Shown here: one piece after another, positions 1 to 6,044 of the stretch
How positions within the stretch are numbered: the stretch's first letter is position 1
Layout: each line of letters begins with the position of its first letter
Source of the DNA: CAYHPY01 sp964358485
GTDB lineage: Bacteria; Elusimicrobiota; Elusimicrobia; UBA1565; UBA9628
Assembly (NCBI GenBank): GCA_964358485.1
Contig: CAYHPY010000079.1
Location: 1 to 16,987 of the forward strand
DNA: 16,987 nt
Direction of reading: 5' to 3'
Notes under the pieces: generated by a model
Told to the model about the DNA's origin: nothing
Seen by the model: the letters and a program-made list of their open reading frames with translations, nothing else
The model's database searches: none
Translations under genes and position numbers: made by a program

Positions 1-754
1 CTTCCCGGGAAACCGTTGTATTGGAAGCCACCACGCCGGAGGCCAAGCGCGAAACCACCTCCAGCAAGGGCGCCAACTCCTCCTCCGGATGGTCGGGATC
101 GATCTTGACCAGGACCGGCTTGCGTCGCGGGTTGGCCGCGGCGATGTCCTCCAAAATTCGCTCCAGCCGCAGGCGGTCCTGCAGGGCCCGCAGGCCCGGG
201 GTGTTGGGGGAACTCACGTTGACGACGAAGTAGTCGCCGAAAGCTTCCAGCCGGCGGAAGCATTCCGCGTACTCGGCGGGCGCTTTTTCGGGCGGGCAAT
301 CTTTGTTGAGGCCCAGGTTGATCCCGAGCGGAATCTCCAGGCGGCCCATGGCCTCTAGGCGGCGGGCCGCCGCGTCGGCCCCGGCGGAGTTAAATCCCAT
401 CCGGTTGATGATCGCCTTGTATTCAGGAAGGCGGAAGAGGCGGGGCCGGTCGTTTCCGGGCTGGGGGCGCAGGGTCACCGAGCCGACCTCGATGAAGCCG
501 AAGCCCAAAGCGGGAAGGACCGGCGCCAGGCGGCAATCCTTATCGAAGCCCGCGGCCAGGCCGATCGGGTTGGGGAATTTGATTCCGAAGAGGGTCGTTT
601 CCAGGCCCGGGACCACGGCTCCGGATGCCAAGCCCAGGAGGCTCTTGCCCCCGGGAAGCCGGCCGGAAAGCTCCAGCAGGCGCGCCGCGGTCTCGTGGGC
701 CCTCTCCGGATCCATGCGGAACAGGAGGCGCCGCAGCGCGGCCTCATAGAGCAT
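1..754 (-). CDS. pyrD: Dihydroorotate dehydrogenase, class 2 (quinone-linked), 3' end off window
   Basis: Oxidises dihydroorotate to orotate and passes electrons to membrane quinone, the fourth step of UMP synthesis. I read 251 codons without a stop from ATG 754 to the window edge; the family is usually about 340-360 residues, so the C-terminal third is missing. Visible FMN and substrate motifs are NPIGLAAGFDKD (62-73), GSVT (91-94), PGNDRPRLFRLPE (99-111), NRMGFNS (117-123) and VNVSSPNTPGLR (178-189). In that last motif Ser182 sits where class 2 enzymes have the catalytic serine (class 1 has cysteine), and the N-terminal extension of about 50 residues also fits class 2. The start overlaps the end of pyrC by 11 bases (ATGCTCTATGA), and a purine-rich GGGGGAAGGAT lies 6 bases upstream. 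An ATG at 747 is in another frame. The gene is surely translated with pyrC. Confidence 0.95.
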   Translation of the reverse strand, partial: MLYEAALRRLLFRMDPERAHETAARLLELSGRLPGGKSLLGLASGAVVPGLETTLFGIKFPNPIGLAAGFDKDCRLAPVLPALGFGFIEVGSVTLRPQPGNDRPRLFRLPEYKAIINRMGFNSAGADAAARRLEAMGRLEIPLGINLGLNKDCPPEKAPAEYAECFRRLEAFGDYFVVNVSSPNTPGLRALQDRLRLERILEDIAAANPRRKPVLVKIDPDHPEEELAPLLEVVSRLASGVVASNTTVSRE

Positions 755-2027
755 GGACGATCCTTCCCCCGGAAATCGTCGTCCGGACCTTTCCTTTCAA
801 TCGCATTCCGACAAACGGCGAGTTGGCGCTCTTGGAGAGAAACGGGGGCGCCACGGTCCAGGCCTCGGCGGGGTCGATCACGGCGATGTCGGCGTCCATG
901 CCCGGCTGGAGGCTCCCCTTGGTCTTGAGCCCGAGGAGACGGGCCGGGCCGGAGCTCATTCGTTCCACGATTTGTTTGGGGGTCAGGACTTTTCCCAGGA
1001 GCTTGGTCAGGACCACCGCCAAAGCCGTTTCCAGGCCGATGACCCCGAACGGGGCGTCGGCCAGCCCCAGGGATTTTTTGGCGGCCGAATGCGGGGCATG
1101 GTCGGTCGCGATCGCGTCGATGGTGCCGTCGGCCAGGCCCTTGAGAATCGCCGCCCGGTCCGCCGAGGATCTCAAGGGGGGGTTCATCTTGAAATCGGCT
1201 TGATTGCCCGCCCTTGGAATGTCGGAGTCGCAGAGGGCGAGGTGGTGGGGGGTGGCCTCGCAGCTGACCGCCAGGCCCTCCGCCTTGGCCCGGCGGACCA
1301 GCTCCACGGTTCGGGCCGAGCTGACATGGGCCAAATGAAGGCGCGCTCCGGTCAGGCGCGCCAGTTCCACGGCCCGCGCCGCGGGCGCCGACTCCGCCTC
1401 ACCGGGAATCCCTCGCACCGCGAGCCGGGCGGCTGTGCGTCCCTCGTGAAGGGCGCCGCCGGCCGACAGTCCCAGGTCCTCGCAGTGCTCGATGAGCAGA
1501 ATCCCCGCCCCGGCGCAGGCCTCAAGGGCGCGGCGCATGAGGCCGGCGTCGGAAACCGGTTTGCCGTCGTCGCTCACCGCGGGGGCCCCCGCCCGCGCCA
1601 GGCGGCCGATCTCGCTCAGGCGCTTGCCGTTCTGCCCGACGGTGGTGGCGCCGGCGAAGAGCACGGTGATCGGAGAATCCTTCTCGGCCTTGGCCCGCAA
1701 AAACCGGATGAGGGCCGGGGAATCCGGCGTCGGCTGGGTGTTGGGCATGGCCAAGACCGTGGTAAATCCCCCCGCCGCGGCGGCCCTGGTTCCGGTCGCG
1801 ATTGTCTCTTCTGATTCCCGGCCTGGTTCTCTTAAATGAACGTGCATATCAATCAGGCCTGGCGTTATCCAGGCCTGATTGGCGTCAATTTTTTTGATGC
1901 CTTTTAATTCCCTTCTTTTCCCGAGACCGTTCCCGATTTCTTTGATCTTCCCGTTCTCAATTAAAACGTCCATCCGGGCATTGGTGACAATCTCCAGCCC
2001 GCCCGCGACCAGCAGCCGCTCACTCAT
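744..2027 (-). CDS. pyrC: Dihydroorotase, class I
   Basis: Cyclises N-carbamoyl-aspartate to dihydroorotate (third pyrimidine step), a zinc amidohydrolase of 427 residues, normal for the class I bacterial enzyme. Metal and catalytic residues are visible in order: HVHLREPG (His62, His64), SDDGKPV (Asp153), EHCED (His181), HLAHVSSA (His231, His234), EATPHHL and ATDHAPH (Asp309). Position 153 carries Asp rather than the carboxylated Lys of other dihydroorotases, as in the Aquifex aeolicus type, which is known to need association with aspartate transcarbamoylase for activity. The neighbouring pyrB makes that plausible here (inference). ATG 2027 overlaps the pyrB stop by 8 bases (ATGAGTGA), with a modest GGAAAG 7 bases upstream. 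Codons for residues about 15-75 are markedly AT-rich (AGA, TTA, ATA, TCA) compared with the rest, and two perfect or near-perfect hairpins lie there. Confidence 0.96.
   Translation of the reverse strand: MSERLLVAGGLEIVTNARMDVLIENGKIKEIGNGLGKRRELKGIKKIDANQAWITPGLIDMHVHLREPGRESEETIATGTRAAAAGGFTTVLAMPNTQPTPDSPALIRFLRAKAEKDSPITVLFAGATTVGQNGKRLSEIGRLARAGAPAVSDDGKPVSDAGLMRRALEACAGAGILLIEHCEDLGLSAGGALHEGRTAARLAVRGIPGEAESAPAARAVELARLTGARLHLAHVSSARTVELVRRAKAEGLAVSCEATPHHLALCDSDIPRAGNQADFKMNPPLRSSADRAAILKGLADGTIDAIATDHAPHSAAKKSLGLADAPFGVIGLETALAVVLTKLLGKVLTPKQIVERMSSGPARLLGLKTKGSLQPGMDADIAVIDPAEAWTVAPPFLSKSANSPFVGMRLKGKVRTTISGGRIVHAL
1851..1901 (-). repeat. Two adjacent hairpins inside pyrC
   Basis: A perfect 12-bp inverted repeat with a 6-base loop (AATCAGGCCTGG at 1851-1862, CCAGGCCTGATT at 1869-1880) abuts an 8-bp stem with one G-U-type pair and a 5-base loop (GGCGTCAA at 1881-1888, TTGATGCC at 1894-1901). 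They cover codons 43-59 of pyrC, which encode conserved residues leading into the metal motif, so they are not an insertion. They lie in a local AT-rich patch. Confidence 0.7.
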
Positions 2028-2940
2028 CGCGGGCTTTCCGTATTAAGGAGAGCGCGGCCATGCGGACCGCCACGCCGTTGGCGACCTGTTCCAGGATCGC
2101 CGATTGGGGACCGTCGGCCACCTCGGAGTCGATCTCCACGCCCCGGTTCATGGGACCGGGATGCAGGACCACGCAGTCGCGCCCGGCCTTGGCCAGGCGT
2201 TCCTTCGTGAGGCCGTAGGCTTCATGGTAGTCCTCCAGCGAGCCGATGAAATTCTCCTTTTGGCGCTCCAGTTGAATGCGCAGGACGTTGACCGCGTCGG
2301 CGCCGCGCAGGGCCGAATCCAAATCGTGGGACAGGGTCGCCAAGCCCGCGAGGGACTCCGGGACCAGGGACGGCGGGCCGCAGAAAGTGACCTTGGCCCC
2401 GAAGGCGCGCAAGGCGTGGAGGTTGGAGCGGGCCACCCGGCTGTGGAGGATGTCTCCGACGATGACGACCTTGCGCCCCTTGAGCTCGCCCTTCTTTTGG
2501 CGCAGGGTAAAGAGGTCGAGCAGGCCCTGGGTCGGATGTTCCCGGGAGCCGTCGCCGCCGTTGAGGATCGAGGCTTTGGCCTGGGCGGCCACCGGCCCCA
2601 GGATGCCGGATTGGCCGTGGCGGACGACGAAGTAATCGACCCCCATCGCCTCCAGGTTCCAGACCGTGTCCAGGAGGGTCTCCCCCTTGAGGATGCTGGA
2701 GGCGTTGGTCTCCAGGCTCAGGACTTCGGCCCCGAGGCGGCGCAGAGCCAGTTCGAAGGAACTGCGGGTGCGGGTGGAGGGTTCCGAGAACAGAAGGGCC
2801 GCGGAGGCGCCGGTGAGAGGCCGCTTGTCGGGATGGGGGTGCTTCTGGTAAAAAGCGGCGGCGTCGAGGATTTCCTCGATCTCCGGGCGCTTGAGCTCCT
2901 CAAGCCCCAGGAGGTCTTTTCGCTTCCAGGCCTTTGCCGT
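2020..2940 (-). CDS. pyrB: Aspartate carbamoyltransferase catalytic chain, apparent ACG start
   Basis: Joins carbamoyl phosphate to aspartate, the committed pyrimidine step. The usual ATG/GTG/TTG rule would start only at ATG 2646 (208 residues), but the frame stays open upstream to a TAG at 2974-2976 and encodes the essential N-terminal domain. That includes the carbamoyl-phosphate motif EPSTRTRSSFE (53-63) and the loop SSILKGET. Later motifs are RHGQSG, HPTQGLLDLF and HPGPMNRGVEI. With ACG at 2938-2940 as start the protein is 306 residues, the normal size, beginning TAKAWKRKDLLGLEEL, which fits other PyrB N-termini. A GGGGGAGG lies 6 bases before ACG. No ATG, GTG or TTG exists in frame between the TAG and codon 99. 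The alternatives are an assembly or sequencing error (ATG read as ACG) or a CTG at 2910, which would cut conserved residues. No pyrI regulatory chain is seen. The gene is certain; the start is probable. Confidence 0.93.
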   Translation of the reverse strand, partial: TAKAWKRKDLLGLEELKRPEIEEILDAAAFYQKHPHPDKRPLTGASAALLFSEPSTRTRSSFELALRRLGAEVLSLETNASSILKGETLLDTVWNLEAMGVDYFVVRHGQSGILGPVAAQAKASILNGGDGSREHPTQGLLDLFTLRQKKGELKGRKVVIVGDILHSRVARSNLHALRAFGAKVTFCGPPSLVPESLAGLATLSHDLDSALRGADAVNVLRIQLERQKENFIGSLEDYHEAYGLTKERLAKAGRDCVVLHPGPMNRGVEIDSEVADGPQSAILEQVANGVAVRMAALSLIRKARDE

Positions 2941-3008
2941 CTCCCGCCTCCCCCGCCAGGAATGACCGTCGGGCTATTGAACCACTTTGGCCGCGGCGGG
3001 CGCAACGC
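2941..3008 (-). other. Kinase-to-pyrB gap, no terminator seen
   Basis: Sixty-eight bases separate the kinase stop from the proposed pyrB start. I see no hairpin followed by a T-run and no good promoter; TTGCGC with TTCAAT 18 bases on is a poor match. An in-frame GTG at 2985 is followed after two codons by TAG 2974-2976, so it cannot start pyrB. The likely ribosome binding site GGGGGAGG is at 2947-2954. Readthrough of kinase mRNA into pyrBCD is therefore possible but not shown. Confidence 0.45.
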
Positions 3009-5543
3009 CTAGGACAGCTTTTCCAGGTCCTTCAGGAAGGTCCCCGCGCTCGGATAACGGAGCTCAGGGTTGGGTTCCAGCGCGCGGGCCATGACGGCGT
3101 CCAGGCCCGCCGGGAGTTCCGGGACGATCTTGGAAGGGGGAACGAACGCCTTGTTGAGCTTGTTCATCAGCAGGCCGGCCCCTTCCCCGTTGAACGGGAG
3201 CCGGCCGGTCACGGCTTCGTAAAGGCATGAAGCCATTGCGAAGACGTCGGACTCCTGGCGGGTGACGCCCTGCTCCTGCTCCGGCGCCATGTAAGGAGGC
3301 GTTCCGACGATGGTTCCGGTCGTGGAATGGCGGGTCATCGCCTCTTTGGCCAGGCGCGCGATTCCGAAATCCATCACGCGGACTCGCCCTTCCCCATCGA
3401 TCATGACGTTTCCCGGTTTGAGGTCCCGGTGGATCACCTTGCGCCCATGGGCGTAATCCAGGGCCGAGGCGATCCCCCTCATTAGGTCGCGGGCCCTATT
3501 GAACCCGAGCTTGCGCTCGCGGCCGATCGTCTCGTAAAGCGTCAGCCCCGAGACGAGTTCGAAAACCAAATAGACCTCGCCGTCCTGCTCGACGATCTCA
3601 TGGATCTCCACGATGTTGGGATGGCGTAGCTTGGCCACCAGCCGAGCCTCGGCCACGAAGCGCTCGCGCTCCTTCTGGTCCCAACGGATTTCCTCGCGCA
3701 TGCGCTTGATGGCCACGGGGCGGTCCAGGGAGGTGTCCTTTCCTTCATAGACGACCCCCATGCCCCCCGAGCCGAGCTCGGCTCCGACCTCGTACTTGCC
3801 GGCCAGGTTCGACGGCATGGCCCGGGAGCGGACCGGGGCCGCCGGAGACGCGGGTTTGGAGCCTCGCGCGATGAGGACCCCAAAAAGCAGGACCGCGCCC
3901 GCTCCAGCGGCCAGCAACCAATTTCGCCAGGGATTACCGGCTCCGGGGCCGGAGCCTTTCCCGGGGACCTCTTTGGACTCTCCCGGCAGGAGGAGAAAGA
4001 CATCCGAGTCCTCCGGCATCTTCAGCGCGGCGTCCAAGACCGGTTGGAATTGAGGGTCGAATAGGGCCGCGCTCCTGAGGGAGTCGATCATCCCTATCCG
4101 GTCCCCGAGCCCCTTGAGGGCCGCGGCTCGGTTGAAGTGCGCCATGGAGTCCTTGGGATTGATCGACAGCGCGTAGTCGGCGGCTTCCAAAGCCCCCTGG
4201 AATTGCTTCATGCGGGCGAGCGCGAAGGATTTTGAGTTGAGCAGGACCGGGCTGTTGGGGGCGAGCTTGAGGCCCGCCTCCGCCGCCGCCAAGGCGGCCG
4301 GGTAATCCTTCAGCCGATTGTGGGCGATCGAAGCCAGGGAATAGGCCTGGGCGTTTCGGGGATTGAGCTCCACCGCTTTCTGGAGGGAGGCCACCGCTCC
4401 TTTGGGGTCTCCGACCGAGAGCTGTCGTTTGGCCTCCAAGGTGAGGCCGTCGGCCTTGGCCGTCATGGCGGGGGTCGCCGGGGCGGCGGCCGCTCCGCCC
4501 CCGGGGTAGAAGCCGCCTGAGGCCGAGGACCCGGCGGCGGAACCGCCTCCCGCCCCCGGACCGCCTTCCCCGGCGGCCCCTCCCGCGACGGCTCCGCCAT
4601 CCTGGTAGCCGCCCCGCCCCTGGGATAGCATTAAGGTTGTGTGGGCGACCTTGTTTTCGGGATTGATCTTCAGGGCGGCGGAGGCGTCGCGGGCGGCTCC
4701 GGAGTAATCGCCGTTGGCGAAGCTAAGCTGGGCGCGCCCCACCAGGGCGGTTTCGTTTTTGGGGTCTTTTTCCAGGGCGGTGTCGTAGGCCTCCCGGGCC
4801 TGATCAGGCTTGCCGACGTCCTGGTAGGTGCGGCCGAGGTTGGCCCACGAGGGGGGGGAGTCGTTTCGCCGGGCGATGTTGCCAGCCATGCGCTCTCGCT
4901 CTTCCGGGCTGAAGACGACCCGGATGATCGGTTGGGAGATGTCGTTGAGCTCGGTCTCATATTCCTTCTTGACGCCCGGGGTCGGGGTCATGGTCCGGAT
5001 GCCCTCGCGCATGCCGCGCTTGATTCCGCCAAGGCGGACTCCATACTGGGGGTTATCCTCCTTAATTTTGCCCGTTTCGACCTCCGTCTTGAGGTCGACG
5101 AAATCATGGGCGCCCATGAGGATTTTCATGGTCGCGAACTTGTTGCAGTCGGGGGGCTCGCATTTCTTGCTGAAGCCGTCGATCTTCTCGAAGGAACCTT
5201 GCCCGAAGGCCTCGTTGAACTTCTTGGCCCGCTGAACCTGCAATTCCGCGTGGGTGGGGGGCTTGGGACCGATGGGGGAGGAAGGTTGGAGGGCGGATAC
5301 CGCATCGCCTAAGATCGCCGCCGCGGATGGCGCTTCCTGCTCCACGGTCATTCGCTGTGTGAATTCGTAGACTTTTTTCTCTTCGTCCGGGACGATGAAC
5401 CGCTGACGCCGGCCATGTTGGCTCGTGGGGCCGGGCTTATTCTCGTCCGTGGAGGAGGGCTCTGAATGCTCCGACACCTCCTGCGCGGCGCAAACGCAGG
5501 CCAGGGCAAGCAGAAGGGCGGCGGCGGAGCGCGTCGGGTTCAT
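3009..5543 (-). CDS. Membrane Ser/Thr protein kinase with exported TPR half and C-terminal kinase domain
   Basis: A Hanks-type kinase of 844 residues. From the N-terminus: a signal sequence (1-20, ending LALACVCAAQ); a polar region with two close cysteines (KKCEPPDC); a first TPR block (about 229-296); a Gly/Ala/Ser-rich linker (about 308-358); a second TPR block (about 362-496); one membrane helix (541-559); and a complete kinase domain to the end. Kinase landmarks are the glycine loop GSGGMG (591-596), VAIK with Lys613, HRDLKPGN with Asp707, DFG with Asp725, and APE (753-755) after the Thr/Ser-rich activation loop STTGTIVGT. All catalytic residues are present, so it should be active. The signal sequence and single helix predict TPRs outside and kinase inside (inference), the reverse order of PknB-like proteins. 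I prefer ATG 5543 over TTG 5585 because that TTG is part of a TTGACA -35 box. Target and ligand are unknown. Confidence 0.9.
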   Translation of the reverse strand: MNPTRSAAALLLALACVCAAQEVSEHSEPSSTDENKPGPTSQHGRRQRFIVPDEEKKVYEFTQRMTVEQEAPSAAAILGDAVSALQPSSPIGPKPPTHAELQVQRAKKFNEAFGQGSFEKIDGFSKKCEPPDCNKFATMKILMGAHDFVDLKTEVETGKIKEDNPQYGVRLGGIKRGMREGIRTMTPTPGVKKEYETELNDISQPIIRVVFSPEERERMAGNIARRNDSPPSWANLGRTYQDVGKPDQAREAYDTALEKDPKNETALVGRAQLSFANGDYSGAARDASAALKINPENKVAHTTLMLSQGRGGYQDGGAVAGGAAGEGGPGAGGGSAAGSSASGGFYPGGGAAAAPATPAMTAKADGLTLEAKRQLSVGDPKGAVASLQKAVELNPRNAQAYSLASIAHNRLKDYPAALAAAEAGLKLAPNSPVLLNSKSFALARMKQFQGALEAADYALSINPKDSMAHFNRAAALKGLGDRIGMIDSLRSAALFDPQFQPVLDAALKMPEDSDVFLLLPGESKEVPGKGSGPGAGNPWRNWLLAAGAGAVLLFGVLIARGSKPASPAAPVRSRAMPSNLAGKYEVGAELGSGGMGVVYEGKDTSLDRPVAIKRMREEIRWDQKERERFVAEARLVAKLRHPNIVEIHEIVEQDGEVYLVFELVSGLTLYETIGRERKLGFNRARDLMRGIASALDYAHGRKVIHRDLKPGNVMIDGEGRVRVMDFGIARLAKEAMTRHSTTGTIVGTPPYMAPEQEQGVTRQESDVFAMASCLYEAVTGRLPFNGEGAGLLMNKLNKAFVPPSKIVPELPAGLDAVMARALEPNPELRYPSAGTFLKDLEKLS

Positions 5544-5556
5544 AGGGGCTGCTTTC

Positions 5557-5585
5557 AGTTTAAGGGGTATTCCCGTCTTTGTCAA
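5557..5585 (-). promoter_or_regulatory. Sigma-70-type promoter for the kinase gene
   Basis: On the minus strand a perfect -35 TTGACA (5580-5585) is followed after exactly 17 bases by TAAACT (5557-5562), four of six matches to TATAAT. A start of transcription about 7 bases on would fall near 5550, only about six bases before ATG 5543. The kinase mRNA would then be leaderless or nearly so, which agrees with the absence of a Shine-Dalgarno sequence there. Confidence 0.7.
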
Positions 5586-5629
5586 TCCGGCGGGCCCCGG
5601 CGGAGAGTTAAATCTTCGGTAAAGGTCCC

Positions 5630-5658
5630 TTGACAGGGATGGGCCCGGGGTCTACACT
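5630..5658 (+). promoter_or_regulatory. Sigma-70-type promoter for the small secreted protein gene
   Basis: TTGACA (5630-5635), 17 bases, then TACACT (5653-5658), four of six matches to TATAAT. It stands back to back with the kinase promoter, with 44 bases between the two -35 boxes. The expected start near 5665 leaves a leader of about 11 bases that consists almost only of the ribosome binding site AGGAGG (5665-5670), 5 bases before ATG 5676. Confidence 0.75.
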
Positions 5659-5675
5659 TTTGTTAGGAGGCAAAT

Positions 5676-6041
5676 ATGAGATACTCGGGCATTCTGGCGC
5701 TGTCGTTGGCATGGGTCTTTTCAGGCGTTTGCGTTGCCTGGGCAAAGACCGAGAGCGTTTCCCAGGGTTCTGCCAAGCACCAATTTTCCCAGGAGCAGGA
5801 TAGCAGGCGCGCGCTCTATACCAAGAGCCTCATTGATCGTCCCCTATCGGGGGAAGACGCCGGTATTTGCGCTGATTTCGTTCCAAAGGGCGACCAGGAA
5901 AAGCAACAAGCCTGCCATGTGACGCGGAACTACCTGGCCGACATCCATAATAAAAAATCCAATTTAATTCGACCGTTTTACGCCAGTCCGGACTATTTGG
6001 TCACCGAAGATGAGTGGAAGGTCATGAAGGCGCTGATGTAG
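5676..6041 (+). CDS. Small exported protein of unknown function
   Basis: A 121-residue protein and the only plus-strand gene in the window. The N-terminus is a typical signal peptide (basic MR, hydrophobic 5-19, likely cut after AWA at about 23). The mature part, about 98 residues, is charged and hydrophilic and has two cysteines (Cys65, Cys80) that could form a disulfide if exported to an oxidising compartment (inference). It has no transmembrane segment and no motif I recognise; the C-terminal segment has aromatic residues around YASPDYLVTEDEW. The start is firm: AGGAGG is 5 bases upstream and a TTGACA-17-TACACT promoter precedes it. Base composition is visibly more AT-rich than its neighbours. 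It diverges from the TPR kinase, which may hint at a shared role, and its stop lies 3 bases from the stop of the convergent cyclase gene, leaving no room for a terminator. Confidence 0.8.
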   Translation: MRYSGILALSLAWVFSGVCVAWAKTESVSQGSAKHQFSQEQDSRRALYTKSLIDRPLSGEDAGICADFVPKGDQEKQQACHVTRNYLADIHNKKSNLIRPFYASPDYLVTEDEWKVMKALM

Positions 6042-6044
6042 GCC

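Noticed and set aside
475..747. Minus-strand 90-codon frame inside pyrD
   Set aside because: Out of frame with the dihydroorotate dehydrogenase motifs; Arg/Ser/Ala-rich nonsense peptide.
1579..1592. 14-base palindrome of G and C in pyrC
   Set aside because: Only two short G and C runs meeting with no loop; expected now and then in GC-rich coding DNA.
753..1814. Plus-strand open frame (353 codons) opposite pyrC
   Set aside because: Antisense shadow of a gene with all its catalytic motifs; no start signal.
2020..2646. pyrB as a truncated 208-residue gene starting at ATG 2646
   Set aside because: The upstream frame encodes the full conserved carbamoyl-phosphate domain without a stop, so the gene is not truncated.
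5544..5585. TTG 5585 as start of the kinase
   Set aside because: The TTG is the first part of a perfect TTGACA box with a -10 box 17 bases on; the signal peptide begins naturally at ATG 5543.
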